Positions 53,130-63,661 of a stretch of DNA of 64,000 nucleotides are shown one piece after another. Origin of the DNA: Zanthoxylum bungeanum (Eukaryota > Streptophyta > Magnoliopsida > Sapindales > Rutaceae); the NCBI GenBank assembly GCA_019454045.1, contig SKCR01033467.1, positions 1 through 64,000 on the forward strand. The letters are read 5' to 3'. Within the stretch, counting starts at the first letter, position 1, and each line of letters begins with the position of its first letter. The notes beneath the pieces were generated by a model. The model saw nothing but the letters and a program-made list of their open reading frames with translations, had not been told where the DNA came from and did no database searches. The position numbers were made by a program, and so were the translations under genes.

Positions 53130-53764
53130 TGTGGACGCTGGATTTCGCCCTCGGTCCACAATCGAGAATTTGTAGTTGGGGGCGCTAGCGATCCTGCAAA
53201 ACAAAGGTAGAGTGAGCGGGAGTAGACTACCCACCGGTGTGGTGGGTGCCGGGGGCACTCCGACGCTCAAGTCAGTGATGAAGACGAGCTGTAAATAATG
53301 GAAGAGCGAGGCTTGACGTACCTTGACTTCTGTTGACTACCGTGAGGGCAGTGGGTCGGAGGTTCTGAGAGCTCTGGAGATAATATGACTAATCTGAGAG
53401 TTGTTAGAAGTTGAATATGATCGAGCTATGGATTGTCCAGCTATGGATTGTCCCGCTATAGATTGTCCAGCTATGGATTGTCCAGCCCCTTCTCGTAGAC
53501 TTTCTTCTCTTATATACACACTCTCGGGAAACGTGTGTATTTATTACCTTTAATTACTCGTTCGTTGGATGTTGGAAACTGTCGAGTTATGTGAGATATT
53601 TATGAGTCTGGACGTTTCTTGATTTGGTATCTATTGCGTCCGTTGGCCCTCTTGATGACAATGAGCTTGGGCCCGTGAGGCTTCTTGGTCTGATATTGGT
53701 CGGTCTCGAGGTAAAATGTCGATTTTACCCTTGGGCCCAAATTTGGCCCGTACAGTTTGTCCCA
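53130..53764 (-). repeat. 3' LTR of the minus-strand Tat-like element
   Basis: 635 bp, reading on the minus strand from TGGGACAAACTGTACGGGCC to ...CCAGCGTCCACA. It contains a 15-bp minisatellite (GCTATGGATTGTCCA, four copies, 53428-53487). Confidence 0.85.
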
Positions 53765-53889
53765 TACTCTCTAAGTCAAGTAGTCCTTGACTTGGAGAGT
53801 ACTTGACGCGTGTGTCGCTTGAGGCCATAGTATGTAGGTGTACTCGAGCGTTGATGCTGCCAAACGAATATCAAGTTATGAGCTTTACT

Positions 53890-55010
53890 CTTCAAGAGCC
53901 ATTGGGGAAGTACCCAATCGATTGAACCAGATGAAGGTCAGGATATAAGTCGTACGACATGTGTATTCCATGTCTACAACTTGACTCGATATGAGTCCGT
54001 GGGGGATGTCCCCGGTCGACTGAACCAGATGATGGTTCATGAGTTATTTCATTAGACAAGTCTATGAACTGAAGGAAGTCCATGTCTTCATTTGACTCGA
54101 CAAGAGTCATCTGGGAATGTCCCCGGTCGACTGAACCAGATGAGGTTCAGGATATAAGTCATACGACATGTGTATGTCTACAACTTGACTCTACATGAGT
54201 CCATGAGGGATGTCCCCGGTCGACTGAACCAGATGAGGTTCAGGGTGTAAGTCATACGACATGTGTATGTCTACAACTTGACTCTACATGAGTCCATGGG
54301 GGATGTCCCCAGTCGACTAAACCATATGAGGGTTCATGAGTTTATTTGACTCGACATGAGTCCGTGGGGGATGTCCCCGGTCGACTGAACCATATGAGGG
54401 TTCAGGAGTTTATTTGACTCGATATGAGTCCATGTGGGATGTCCCCAATCGACTGAACCAGATGAGGTTCAGGTGTGTAAGTCATACGACATGTGTATGT
54501 CTACAACTTGACTCTACATGAGTCCATGAGGGATGTCCCCGGTCGACTAAACCATATGAGGGTTCATGAGTTTATTTGACTCGACATGAGTCCGTGGGGG
54601 ATGTCCCCGGTCGACTGAACCATATGAGGGTTCAGGAGTTTATTTGACTCGACATGAGTCCATGTGGGATGTCCTCGGTCGACTGAACCAGATGAGGTTC
54701 AGGGTGTAAGTCATACGACATGTGTATGTCTACAACTTGACTCTACATGAGTCCGTGGGGGATGTCCCCGGTCGACTGAACCATATGAGGGTTCAGAAGT
54801 TTATTTGACTTGACATGAGTCCGTGGGGGATGTCCCCGGTCGACTGAACCATATGAGGGTTCATGAGTTTATTTGACTCGACATGAGTCCGTGGGGGATG
54901 TCCCCGGTCGACTGAACCATATGAGGGTTCAGGAGTTTATTTGACTCGACATGAGTCCGTGGGGGATGTCCCCGGTCGACTGAACCAGATGAAGGTCAGG
55001 ATAATCCCCA
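53890..55010 (-). repeat. tandem repeats homologous to the 69-bp array at 90-1400
   Basis: About 16 units of mostly 70-75 bp. Read on the minus strand they align to the left array: CTGAACC/GGTTCAG hairpin with 6-7 nt loops (ATATGAG or AGATGA on the plus strand), GTCGACCGGGGACATCCCC, and the GACTC/GAGTC hairpin. Longer variants carry an extra phrase (GTCATACGACATGTGTATG). Confidence 0.9.
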
Positions 55011-55019
55011 TACTACGGG

Positions 55020-56810
55020 TCGAAGAACCATGAGAGTCTTCAATGTCTTTTGGACCAAATGAAGGTCTATGAAAGTCTTCACTCTACAAACCCGACGAAG
55101 GTCCAAGACTTTTTCCTTATCATACTACTAAACCTGATGAAGGTCATCACAAATTCTATTGATGAGGGTCCATGTGACTACTGTCGTGTGGACCTGTCGA
55201 ATGGACTTGATAAAAGTCCAAGAAAGTTATTATTTCTCACCCTACTAGACCTGAAGAAGGTCAATGAGGGTTCTCATTCCTCATTCTTCAAGACCTGACA
55301 AAGGTCAATGAGGGTATAATTCCTCATTCTACAAGACTTGTAGTCTGAGACCATGTCGTCTGAAGACCATGAGACTACGGTCGAATGAACCTGATGAAGG
55401 TCCATGAGGGTTCTCATTCCTCATTCTACAGGACCTGACAAGGTCTATAAGGATATAATTCCTCATACTACAGGACTTGTAGTCTGAGACCATGTCGTCT
55501 GAAGACCATGAGACTACGGTCGAATGAACCTGATGAAGGTCCATGAGGGTTCTCATTCCTCATTCTACAGGACCTGACAAAGGTCTATAAGGATATAATT
55601 CCTCATACTACAGGACTTGTAGTCTGAGACCATGTCGTCTGAAGACCATGAGACTACGGTCGAATGAACCTGATGAAGGTCCATGAGGGTTCTCATTCCT
55701 CATTCTACAAGACCTGACAAAGCCATTGGGGGGTCTTCATTCCTCATTCTACAATCCTCATTCTACAAGACCTGATAAAGGTTAGTGAGGGTTTTCATTC
55801 CTCATTCTACAATCCTCATTCTACAAGACCTGATAAAGGTTAGTGATGGTTTTCATTCCTCATTCTACAAGACCATATATGCAGTGTCGAATGAGATCTT
55901 TAACGAGTGCCAAGCTTCACATGGTAGTGTCGAATGAGATCCTTAACAAGTGCTAAGCTTCATACGTGTAGTGTCGAAAGAGATCCTTAACAAGTGCTAA
56001 GCTTCATACGTGTAGTGTCGAATGAGACATCTTCCTCATGCTGAGTCTCCATACATGTAGTGTCGAGTGGGATATCATTGCCAAGTCTGGTAATGTCGAC
56101 TGGGATATTATCACCACATACATGTAGTGTCGAGTGTGATATCCTAATACCGATTCTCCATACATGTAGTGTTGAGTGGGATACTCAACAAGTGTCAAGT
56201 CACATATTATATTGTCGACTGAGACACCAATAACAATTACCAAGCTATATGTTGTAATGTCGACTGGGACAGCCATATCAAGTCCTAAACTATAAGTTGT
56301 AATGTCAACTATAAAAAGTGCAAGCCATACCTGGTAATGTCGACTGGGATATTATCACCCCATACATGTAGTGTCGAGTGGGGTAGCATCCTCATGATGT
56401 GTAACCGTGTAATGTTGATTGGAACCTTAGGCAACTCAGCCTACTTATTTATCATATCGTATGAAACTTCAGCCAATAACTGATCTTTCCTTCATGTCGT
56501 GTCGACTGGAACCTTAACCCCTAACTAAGACATGTTCCATGTCGTGTCGAGTGGTGTTTCAGCCCCTAGCTATGAGTTCTTCATTGTCGTGTCGAGTGGA
56601 ACCTCAGCTTCCAGCCAAGACTTCTTCCTTGTCGTGTCGAGTGGACTCTCTATCAGATACTAAGCCTTCTTCCATCTGGTAATGTCGACTGGGATGTCCA
56701 TGCCAAGTCTTCATTTGTGTATTGTCGTATGGGATATCATCACTCCAATTCCTAATACATGTAGTGTCGAATGGGAGTTTTATGAAGGATAATTTTTTTT
56801 AAAGTAACCA
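55020..56810 (-). repeat. further, more degenerate tandem repeats of the same element
   Basis: 55320-55735 holds three copies of a 140-bp unit (with ACCTGATGAAGGTCCATGAG). 55735-55870 holds two 65-bp units. 55870-56790 holds about fifteen loose units built on ATACATGTAGTGTCGA(G/A)TG. No coding capacity is recognised. Confidence 0.8.
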
Positions 56811-56928
56811 ATGAATACTTATTTGGGAAGCTATGATGTCCCCAATGCGACAATGGGTGGCCATCTAGCCCCATTTTTATAGACTAATTACATCAAGTAT
56901 CACTTTATTGAAGTACATTGCTAGCACA

Positions 56929-57697
56929 TCAGTTGTAGGGTCGCTTGGGCGGATTTGAGGTTCTCTCATTGTGATGGCTCGTGGAATTCTCTCTTTTCTT
57001 GTTTCTCTTATCCTCCTCCCATCTAATCTCAAATTGTGCCTGGGCCATGGCATGATCCATAGTGTAGCATCGAAATTTAGTGAGCTTTTTGTAGAGTCCA
57101 CTTTCTGAAAGTAATCCATTTCTGAATGCTTCCACTGCAGTAGGCTGATAGAGATCTGGGATTGTTATCCTCTCTCTATTGAAGCGAGCCACGTAGCTTC
57201 GCAAGGACTCCCCTCTCTGTTGTTGGATTGCATTAAGGTCATTGGTGGTCTTTTCAAGCTTGCAAGAACTTGCAAAATGCTCCACAAATTTATTAGCTAG
57301 TTCCTGATATGACCCAATAGTCCTGAAAGGTAGATTGAGGAACCAATTGAGGGCTGGGCCTGCCAATGTTTCTCCGAATCCTCTACACATTCCAGCTTCC
57401 CTTTGATGAGGAGCCAGATCAGTCGACATCATCTTGTATTTGTAATGGATCATATGATCATTCGGGTCTGTGGATCCGTCATACAGCTTCATATCTGGAG
57501 AACTGAACTTCCTTGGTAGTTCAATGGAAGTGATGGTGTCCAAAAATGGGGTATCTGAGATCGTGCCGGCTCGGCTTCTTCTCACTGGTAGTCTGACACC
57601 AGGTAGGCTAGAGAGAATTGCATCTTTGAACTCCTGCATTTCCTTGCGCATAGTGGAGGTAACTTGCCGTGCTTGGTCGATTGAGGAGACATGTTGA
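56929..57697 (-). pseudogene. Tat-lineage gag, 5'-truncated by a retrotransposon insertion
   Basis: About 255 codons of a Retrotrans_gag core read on the minus strand: SPDMKLYDGSTDPNDHMIHY, AGPALNWFLNLPFRTIGSYQ, RGESLRSYVARFNRERITIP. The open frame seems to start at 57729, but its first 11 codons are antisense of the Athila-like LTR, so that Met is not the gag start. The true N-terminus lies beyond the inserted element. The frame stops at 56929 without a zinc knuckle or protease, consistent with loss of everything from late gag through pol. Confidence 0.88.
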
Positions 57698-59773
57698 TGA
57701 TGAGTGGTATTTATATCACTTATTCCCACTCATTTGACCTAATATTTCGTATAGTTTCTCGGGTTTGATGAACGTTTTGATGTGTTTTAGTTTATTTTGC
57801 AGATAAAATAATATCGGGTCTTAATGAAATCATTTAGGATGAAATGTGGATCAAATAAGGGCAATTATTGGACTTGATATATTAATTTTGAAGATTGGAA
57901 ATTTGAAAGGGCGTTTTGACGAAGTGCAGTTTTGGAAATTCCAGTTTTGTGCATCTGTCGTATTTTGGGCATAACTTTTTACTCAGATATCGGATTGAGT
58001 TGATTCAAGTTCCAGATTAAAGAAGACTCAAAGATCTACAACTTTGAAAGAGAAAATATTTTCGAATTCTGATGATTTCATGACCGAAATTGATGAACCA
58101 TCCAGAAGTGTGTGGAGTGTAATTATTAAAAGTCATTATCATCATTTTCAAAGCAAAATATTAATTAATTAATAATTAATAAAAATTATCAAATCAACAC
58201 CAAACAAGATAAGCAATTAATGGAGCAATTATGGATTTGGTGGAGTAATTAGTGGAGAAATTAATAATGGATTTGGTGGAGAATTTGATGGATGATTTGA
58301 TGTTGGCAAAATTTTGCCTATAAATACCAAGCCATTTCATTTGTAAAATTCATACTTTCTTCTTTGAAATTCTTAATGAATAAATAAGAAGATTGTATCT
58401 AGTTTGTTTATTTTTAGTTTTCAGTAATTAATTTTCAGTTTCGCACTTTCTTTTCTTTACTTTTCAGTTTTTACTTTCCGCAATTTACTTTTACGCACAG
58501 TACTTTTCTTTCTTTAATTTTTCAGTTTTTACTTTTCAGTAATGAGGAGGTAATTCCCAAGCTAGGGTGAAAGGTAATTCTTTTACTGTTACTATTTAGA
58601 TTAATCTCCCTTAAAAATAATATATTCACTATTTAAAATACTGATTAATAAAGGATACCGCTATATTGGTCGGTTGGCAATTCAATTTAATCTGGTTTAA
58701 ACCTGACTAATCAAGGATACCGCCAGATTGGTCGGTTGGTAAAATAATTTTGGTACCGCCTTTATGGCTGGATTATGGACAAATATTACCGCCTATATGG
58801 CTGGTTGGACTTAATTTGACTTAATCAGGATACCGCCAGATTGGTCGGTTGGTAAAATAATATCACAAGTTTATATATTATTTTATGGGAGATATCTAAA
58901 TTAGTAGTAGTAAAAGTAATTCCTTTTACCTTAGCATTTTATTTTATTGTAATTTACTTTTCAGCTTTTACTTTACCGCAATTACTTTCAAGCATTTTCA
59001 TTTTATGTCTTTTACTTTTAAGTTTTTATTAGCCCTAGTTATGTGTGGTAACTAAATTAGTTATCTGGGGTTGTGATGAAATCCAATATCACCGTTTTAT
59101 AAGGGTTAGATTATAGCTTGGGTAATATAAAGATTTATTTATTGTGTCTTAAACTTAATGCTTTTTCATTAACTGGCCATTAATAAAATTGATCTGGTAA
59201 ATCTAAAATGAACTAGACATAGGGATTTTAGGTTTCAGCCTTAGACTCAATAACCCACGATCTTCCTTGAGGATAGATAACCCTTTAATAGATTTCCTTA
59301 CAGGATAGGAATATACCTGTCGGGCGGGGGTAGCCATAATTGGGACTTAAACTTAAAGAATCCAGATAATTTGGTTGACATAGACATATGGTTCAATTGG
59401 GTTAAACTGGGTATTTGTGTCTGACCATCGACAGAGGCTTACACATAATTTAGTGTTCCAGGTTAATAAATCAATATATTACCCAACTTTAATATAACCA
59501 CTTCATCTTTAAAATGATATTGGAAGAAATCACAACCCTAGATAGTTTTTAATATTGAATTTTCTTCAAACCTATTTTCGACAATTTTATTTACTTGCTT
59601 TTAAATTTAGAATCATCACCATTTCAAATCAATCAATCAACTTGTTAGATATTAGTAATCATTTGACCTCATAAAATTAATAGTTTAGATATTAAGTCCT
59701 CGTGGGATCGATATTTTTATACTACTTGAACGATACGTGCGCTTGCGTTATACGTGTGTGTTTACGCCGGTCA
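57698..59773 (+). repeat. 5' LTR of the Athila-like element (about 2.08 kb)
   Basis: It begins TGATGAGTGGTATTTATATC and its end is inferred at GCCGGTCA, six bases before the primer site. The interior has repeated phrases ATACCGCCAGATTGGTCGGT and ACCGCC...TGGCTGG (58655-58860, about five copies). A TATA-like CCTATAAATACC lies at 58317-58328. Confidence 0.88.
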
Positions 59774-59779
59774 AGTTTT

Positions 59780-59798
59780 TGGCGCCGTTGCCGGGGAC
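59780..59798 (+). other. primer-binding site, tRNA-Asp
   Basis: TGGCGCCGTTGCCGGGGAC is the exact complement of the 3' end of plant tRNA-Asp (…CCCCGGCAACGGCGCCA), the primer used by Athila-type elements. Confidence 0.9.
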
Positions 59799-59910
59799 TT
59801 ATATTTCTTGAGTTGTTAATTTTGAAACTATCTAATTTACTTGTATCTAATTTTCTTTATCTTTATCTGTAATTTTTATTTTTTTTATTGTATTTTCAGG
59901 TGATTTAAAA

Positions 59911-61164
59911 ATGGAACACTACTGGGAGATTGAAAGATTACGAGCTTTACAAGAAGATACACCCCACATCTGGGAGCAACAGTCCGGTTTTCTGAGGCCT
60001 GTTGTCGAGCCCAATGATTATCACTGGATGCCAGAACCAAGTAATATTACATTTGCTCATCAGAACTCAATGTGGAGATGTGACATATGTAATGGTGACC
60101 ACCCAAGCGATTATTGCGAATACAACTACCATCCAGGGTGGCAGAACTATCAAGATCCTTCATGGTACGAAGAACCATCACATTTCACAGAATCACATTT
60201 TCCATCTTATCCACCATCTTCCTTCGATCCTTATCAACAACCAGAACCATCAGAGGAAGATCAATTGATTCACATGTTCAAAGAACAGACAACTCGATTT
60301 GATGCACAAATTCAAAGTAACACAGAATCCATACGGAGAATGACAGATCGGATCAGACAATTAACAGAAAACCAGAATTATATACCTCAAGAACCATTCT
60401 CAGATAACACTGATGAAGCCTTCGAGTACCAATCATTTCAGAATGACATTTCAACAGAGGAGGAGGCTGAGCAGTATCAACAACCAGAGGTATCAGTTCA
60501 GGAGCCCGAACCGGCAAAGTCTCGATTTGATTTTTATTATTCTGACTCTGACGAGGAGGAAGCTGATCTATTTGTACCAACTGCACCAACAACGGAGGAT
60601 CAAACTTTCAATCCTCAAAATGAAGATCTTGGAGCATGCTTTACCATGATGTTTGAAGAAGATCTATCTGAACCATCCATTCCAGTCGTATCAGAGGATG
60701 AAAACCTAATGTCAGAAACATCTTTGCATCCTCGGGTTGACAATTTTGAAACATGTATTTCACAGATGACAGATGAAGAGATGAATACAAGAATTTTACA
60801 ATACATATGTGAAGAGAAGGTGGAGCAAGAAACAGAGCAAATGGAGGAGCAAATGTCTGACCTTAATAAAGATCCAGAGCATTCAGGAGAAACATTGCTG
60901 TTTTGGGGAGTACAAATTAAAGATATCAACCAGAAGCTTGACAGAATGGAATTTCCATTCCAAGTCAAACATCATACGAGACCTCCTGATTTTCTTTCTT
61001 TCTTTGCAGGAACCACTGGAGTAACAAGGAGCAAAAAGGTGGTACGAGCACTAAATGAGACAAAACTCTTTTTGCCACTTTACCGTTGGAAGAGACCCTT
61101 CAAAAGCAACGCTCACGGGATTGTCTTTAATCGGACATCCAAAACGACATTGAAACCTCCTTAA
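59911..61164 (+). CDS. Athila-type gag-like protein, 417 aa
   Basis: An intact acidic ORF just downstream of the primer site. It holds a variant knuckle C57-x2-C60-x3-H64-x4-C69 (CDICNGDHPSDYC), the spacing I associate with Athila gag. A Gln/Glu/Pro-rich region with several acidic clusters (for example SDSDEEEAD near residue 212) follows, then a basic C-terminal tail. I do not see the Retrotrans_gag core, so it may be only the C-terminal half of gag fused to other internal sequence, or a derived ORF. Expected role is RNA packaging, but this is inference. The start is the first ATG after the LTR leader; the frame is open throughout. Downstream at 61207 is the Athila-type phrase GCTAGCAGGGAGGCAACCCA. 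Confidence 0.65.
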   Translation: MEHYWEIERLRALQEDTPHIWEQQSGFLRPVVEPNDYHWMPEPSNITFAHQNSMWRCDICNGDHPSDYCEYNYHPGWQNYQDPSWYEEPSHFTESHFPSYPPSSFDPYQQPEPSEEDQLIHMFKEQTTRFDAQIQSNTESIRRMTDRIRQLTENQNYIPQEPFSDNTDEAFEYQSFQNDISTEEEAEQYQQPEVSVQEPEPAKSRFDFYYSDSDEEEADLFVPTAPTTEDQTFNPQNEDLGACFTMMFEEDLSEPSIPVVSEDENLMSETSLHPRVDNFETCISQMTDEEMNTRILQYICEEKVEQETEQMEEQMSDLNKDPEHSGETLLFWGVQIKDINQKLDRMEFPFQVKHHTRPPDFLSFFAGTTGVTRSKKVVRALNETKLFLPLYRWKRPFKSNAHGIVFNRTSKTTLKPP

Positions 61165-61676
61165 CAGATGAATTTCAGTCACGTCTGGCTGAAGACGAAA
61201 AATTTAGCGCTAGCAGGGAGGCAACCCATGCAATTTGTTGTAATTTGTTTTCATATTTTGTGTGAACTTTTTAATTTTGTGTGTTATTTTTGTAGGGAAA
61301 GCACAAACGAAGCATTTTAAGACAGAAGGAATTGTGTTTGGCAATCAAAGATGAAAAACAATTCATTAGCGATGGCTGAATAAGGAATGAAATCTTGAGA
61401 CACATCTTATGAATTTATACTAAGTGAGTGGCGTATTGCGTACACATTCCGTTGCCTTAATTATTGCTTTGATTCGCTTTTCTATTGTAATTATCTTTAT
61501 TTTCGTAGACAAGATCCAGACTTTTTGACCTTTCACGATCTCTTTTGTTGTTTAGCTAACAATCGTCCTTTGGAAGATATTAGTGCTATTATTACTCACC
61601 TTTTCAGGTACTATAAATTCAGCCCGTCATTGCACTTTTGAAGGCATCCTGATTTGAAAAAGAAATACATAAAAAA

Positions 61677-62330
61677 ATGGAAGCCACTTCAAGAAGACGA
61701 GTTGAAAACATCTGTGTGTTTTGCGGTACTAGTGTTGGTACTAAGCCACAATACATAGAAGCAGCACAGGAATTGGGTCGAGTCTTAGCAGCAAGGAATA
61801 TGCACTTAATATATGGCGGAGGAAATCTTGGACTTATGGGGATCGTTTCAAAGGCCGTACAGGAAGGAGGCAGTCACGTTTTGGGAATCATCCCAAAACC
61901 CTTGGCAGAGGCGAATCTTATTGGATCATCAAACGGAGAGGAACTGATCGTGCCAGGTATGTCTGAACGACTGGTAGAAATGATTAACCGTTCTGATGCT
62001 TTTATTGCTTTGCCAGGTGGCTTGGGCACATTGGAGGAAATTTTTATAGTACTATCTTGGGCGAACCTGAACATACACCAGAAACCGCTTGGACTACTCA
62101 ACGTTGATGGATTTTATGATTTTCTTTGTGTGTTTCTTGATGATGCTCGGAGAAATGGGTTCGTGTCGAAACCTATGAAAGAACTCCTCTTTACTGCCAG
62201 AACTGCTCCGGATCTAATTGACCAACTCATAGCCTATGAACCACAAGTTGACCCTTTCATTTCAAAAATAAAATGGTCTGAGGACGATCGTGGTAAGAAG
62301 CGACGAATAAATCTGGATCTTAACCTTTAA
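61677..62330 (+). CDS. LOG-family cytokinin riboside 5'-monophosphate phosphoribohydrolase, intronless, inside a retrotransposon
   Basis: In the family, LOG releases free cytokinin base from its nucleotide in one step, in cytosol and nucleus. Here 217 aa in one uninterrupted exon, whereas plant LOG genes are normally split by several introns, so it is a cDNA-derived copy. Motifs: ICVFCGTSVG (12-21), YGGGNLGLMG (46-55), LGIIPK (69-74), the catalytic/nucleotide signature PGGLGTLEE (113-121) with R98 upstream, and GLLNVDGFYD (139-148). The usual Lys after that Arg is Leu (L99). The C-terminus adds a basic patch GKKRR (206-210) and LDLNL (213-217), like an NLS plus EAR repression motif. No stops or frameshifts. 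It lies on the same strand as the element, between Athila backbone phrases at 61207 and 62391. The start context AAAAAAATGG is good. Expression would probably be from the LTR. Confidence 0.93.
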   Translation: MEATSRRRVENICVFCGTSVGTKPQYIEAAQELGRVLAARNMHLIYGGGNLGLMGIVSKAVQEGGSHVLGIIPKPLAEANLIGSSNGEELIVPGMSERLVEMINRSDAFIALPGGLGTLEEIFIVLSWANLNIHQKPLGLLNVDGFYDFLCVFLDDARRNGFVSKPMKELLFTARTAPDLIDQLIAYEPQVDPFISKIKWSEDDRGKKRRINLDLNL

Positions 62331-63649
62331 TTTTCCTGTAGAATTTCAGCTAACCAGGTATTATTTTCTAAACTCTTCTTTCACTGTTTAAGACATTGGG
62401 GACAATGTCTCATTTAGGTTTGGGGGTGAGGTATAGTTAATAGTACTTGTTTGTATTGTGTTTTTATTTTTAGTCCAAAATTTTTCGAAAAATACAAAAA
62501 AAAATTGAAAATTTTTCAAAAATTACAAAAATATTTTGCATTTTTGTGTTTTTATTTTAACTAAAAGGTGAAATTGGTAAGAAATAGCCGAGTAAGGAGT
62601 TTCCACTCTTGAGACGTATTTCAAACCATTTATTTCGAAACAAGTTAATTTTTGTTTATTTCATTTTGAATTATTTATTTGTGAATTCTCTATAATACTG
62701 ACTAAAATGAATCTTCATATGCTCATTTGACAGGTATTATCAACATATATAGTAACATACAGACATGAGCTAAAATTGAAAAGTTTGTAATATTCAGTGC
62801 TCTAGTTTAATTAGAGGAAGCATCTCAAAAAGCAATGGAGTAAAAAAAAAAAAAAAAAAAAAAAAACGTATGAGATCCGAGTTATTAAGTCTGTAAGGGT
62901 GTTTTAACACCTAGTGCCCTAAAGCCAACTGGTTTGGGAGTCACTGGCCCAAAGCTCGTTACATGGATCGAAGATGTTGCAAAAATATATATATTTGAAG
63001 TCTGAGTAATTAAGTTCGTAGGGGTGTCTTAACACCTGGTGCCCTAAAACCAACTGGTTTGGGAGTCACCGACCCAACACTCGCTACATAGATGGAAGAT
63101 ATTGTATATAAATAAAAAATTCAGAAAAATCAAAAAAAAATCAAAAAAATCAGAAAAATTATTCCATTGCTACAAAAAGGTGTGAAATCTGATAGAACTT
63201 TAGGACAAAATATTACTCTCTTATCAACTGCACTTATGACTGTTGTGGGCAAAAATGAGTTGTTTAATATTATGTTGGCTGTGTATATGAAGAATGGTAA
63301 AAATAATCGGAGAATTTACTTATTTAGTAATTTAGAAAGAAATAAAACAACTAGAAACTTGTAGTAGAAGTTTCACCTGATTAGTTACTATCTTCTTTAT
63401 TCTCTTTTCGCTTATCTTTTTGCTTTTGTGTGCATTAGTTTTAACTAACTTTTTACTTTTGTAAAATGTTTGTGGGTATCATTGCTGTAAGCCCTCACGA
63501 GACTACAACTCGTCCACTGGGGACACCTAGGGGTTTAAAGGCTTGTTGCATACGCTAAATGCAATCGTGATCCCTACGAAAGTGGCTTAGTTAATTTTAT
63601 TTTCATGTTATTTTATTTTATGTTTTGCTCGAGGACTAGCAAAATGTTA
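62331..63649 (+). other. noncoding 3' region of the Athila-like element
   Basis: It contains ACATTGGGGACAATGTCTCA (62391) followed by TTTAGGTTTGGGGGTGAGG, phrases I associate with Athila-type 3' regions. An A tract at 62843-62866 is followed by a 120-bp block repeated twice. A 65-codon ORF (63167-63364) is not credible as a gene. Confidence 0.6.
62870..63115 (+). repeat. two imperfect direct copies of a 120-bp block
   Basis: Both copies hold the phrases TAACACCT(A/G)GTGCCCTAAA and CCAACTGGTTTGGGAGTCAC, starting at about 62870 and 62995. They differ by several substitutions. Confidence 0.85.
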
Positions 63650-63661
63650 GGTTTGGGGGTG
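63650..63661 (+). other. polypurine tract of the Athila-like element
   Basis: GTTTGGGGGTG sits directly before the TG of the 3' LTR, in the form typical of Athila elements. Confidence 0.75.

Larger units (their letters stand above)
53130..57697 (-). mobile_element. Tat-like Ty3 retrotransposon, minus strand, interrupted and partial
   Basis: From low to high coordinates: 3' LTR (53130-53764), tandem repeats (53890-56800) and part of gag (56929-57697), then cut by another retrotransposon at 57698. The rest of gag and the 5' LTR would lie beyond the window. The LTR matches 1653-2349 and the repeats match 90-1400, so it is the same family. There is no pol between gag and the repeats. The flanking GTATG (53125-53129) is the candidate target duplication. 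Confidence 0.85.

Noticed and set aside
57698..57729. Apparent start of the Tat-like gag at 57729
   Set aside because: The first codons are antisense of the inserted LTR; the real gag start lies beyond the insertion.
61677..62330. LOG as an ordinary host gene next to a transposon
   Set aside because: It lies inside matched LTRs with element backbone on both sides and has no introns, so cargo status is the simpler reading.
63167..63364. 65-codon ORF in the 3' part of the Athila-like element
   Set aside because: AT-rich, no domain, downstream of the duplicated noncoding block.
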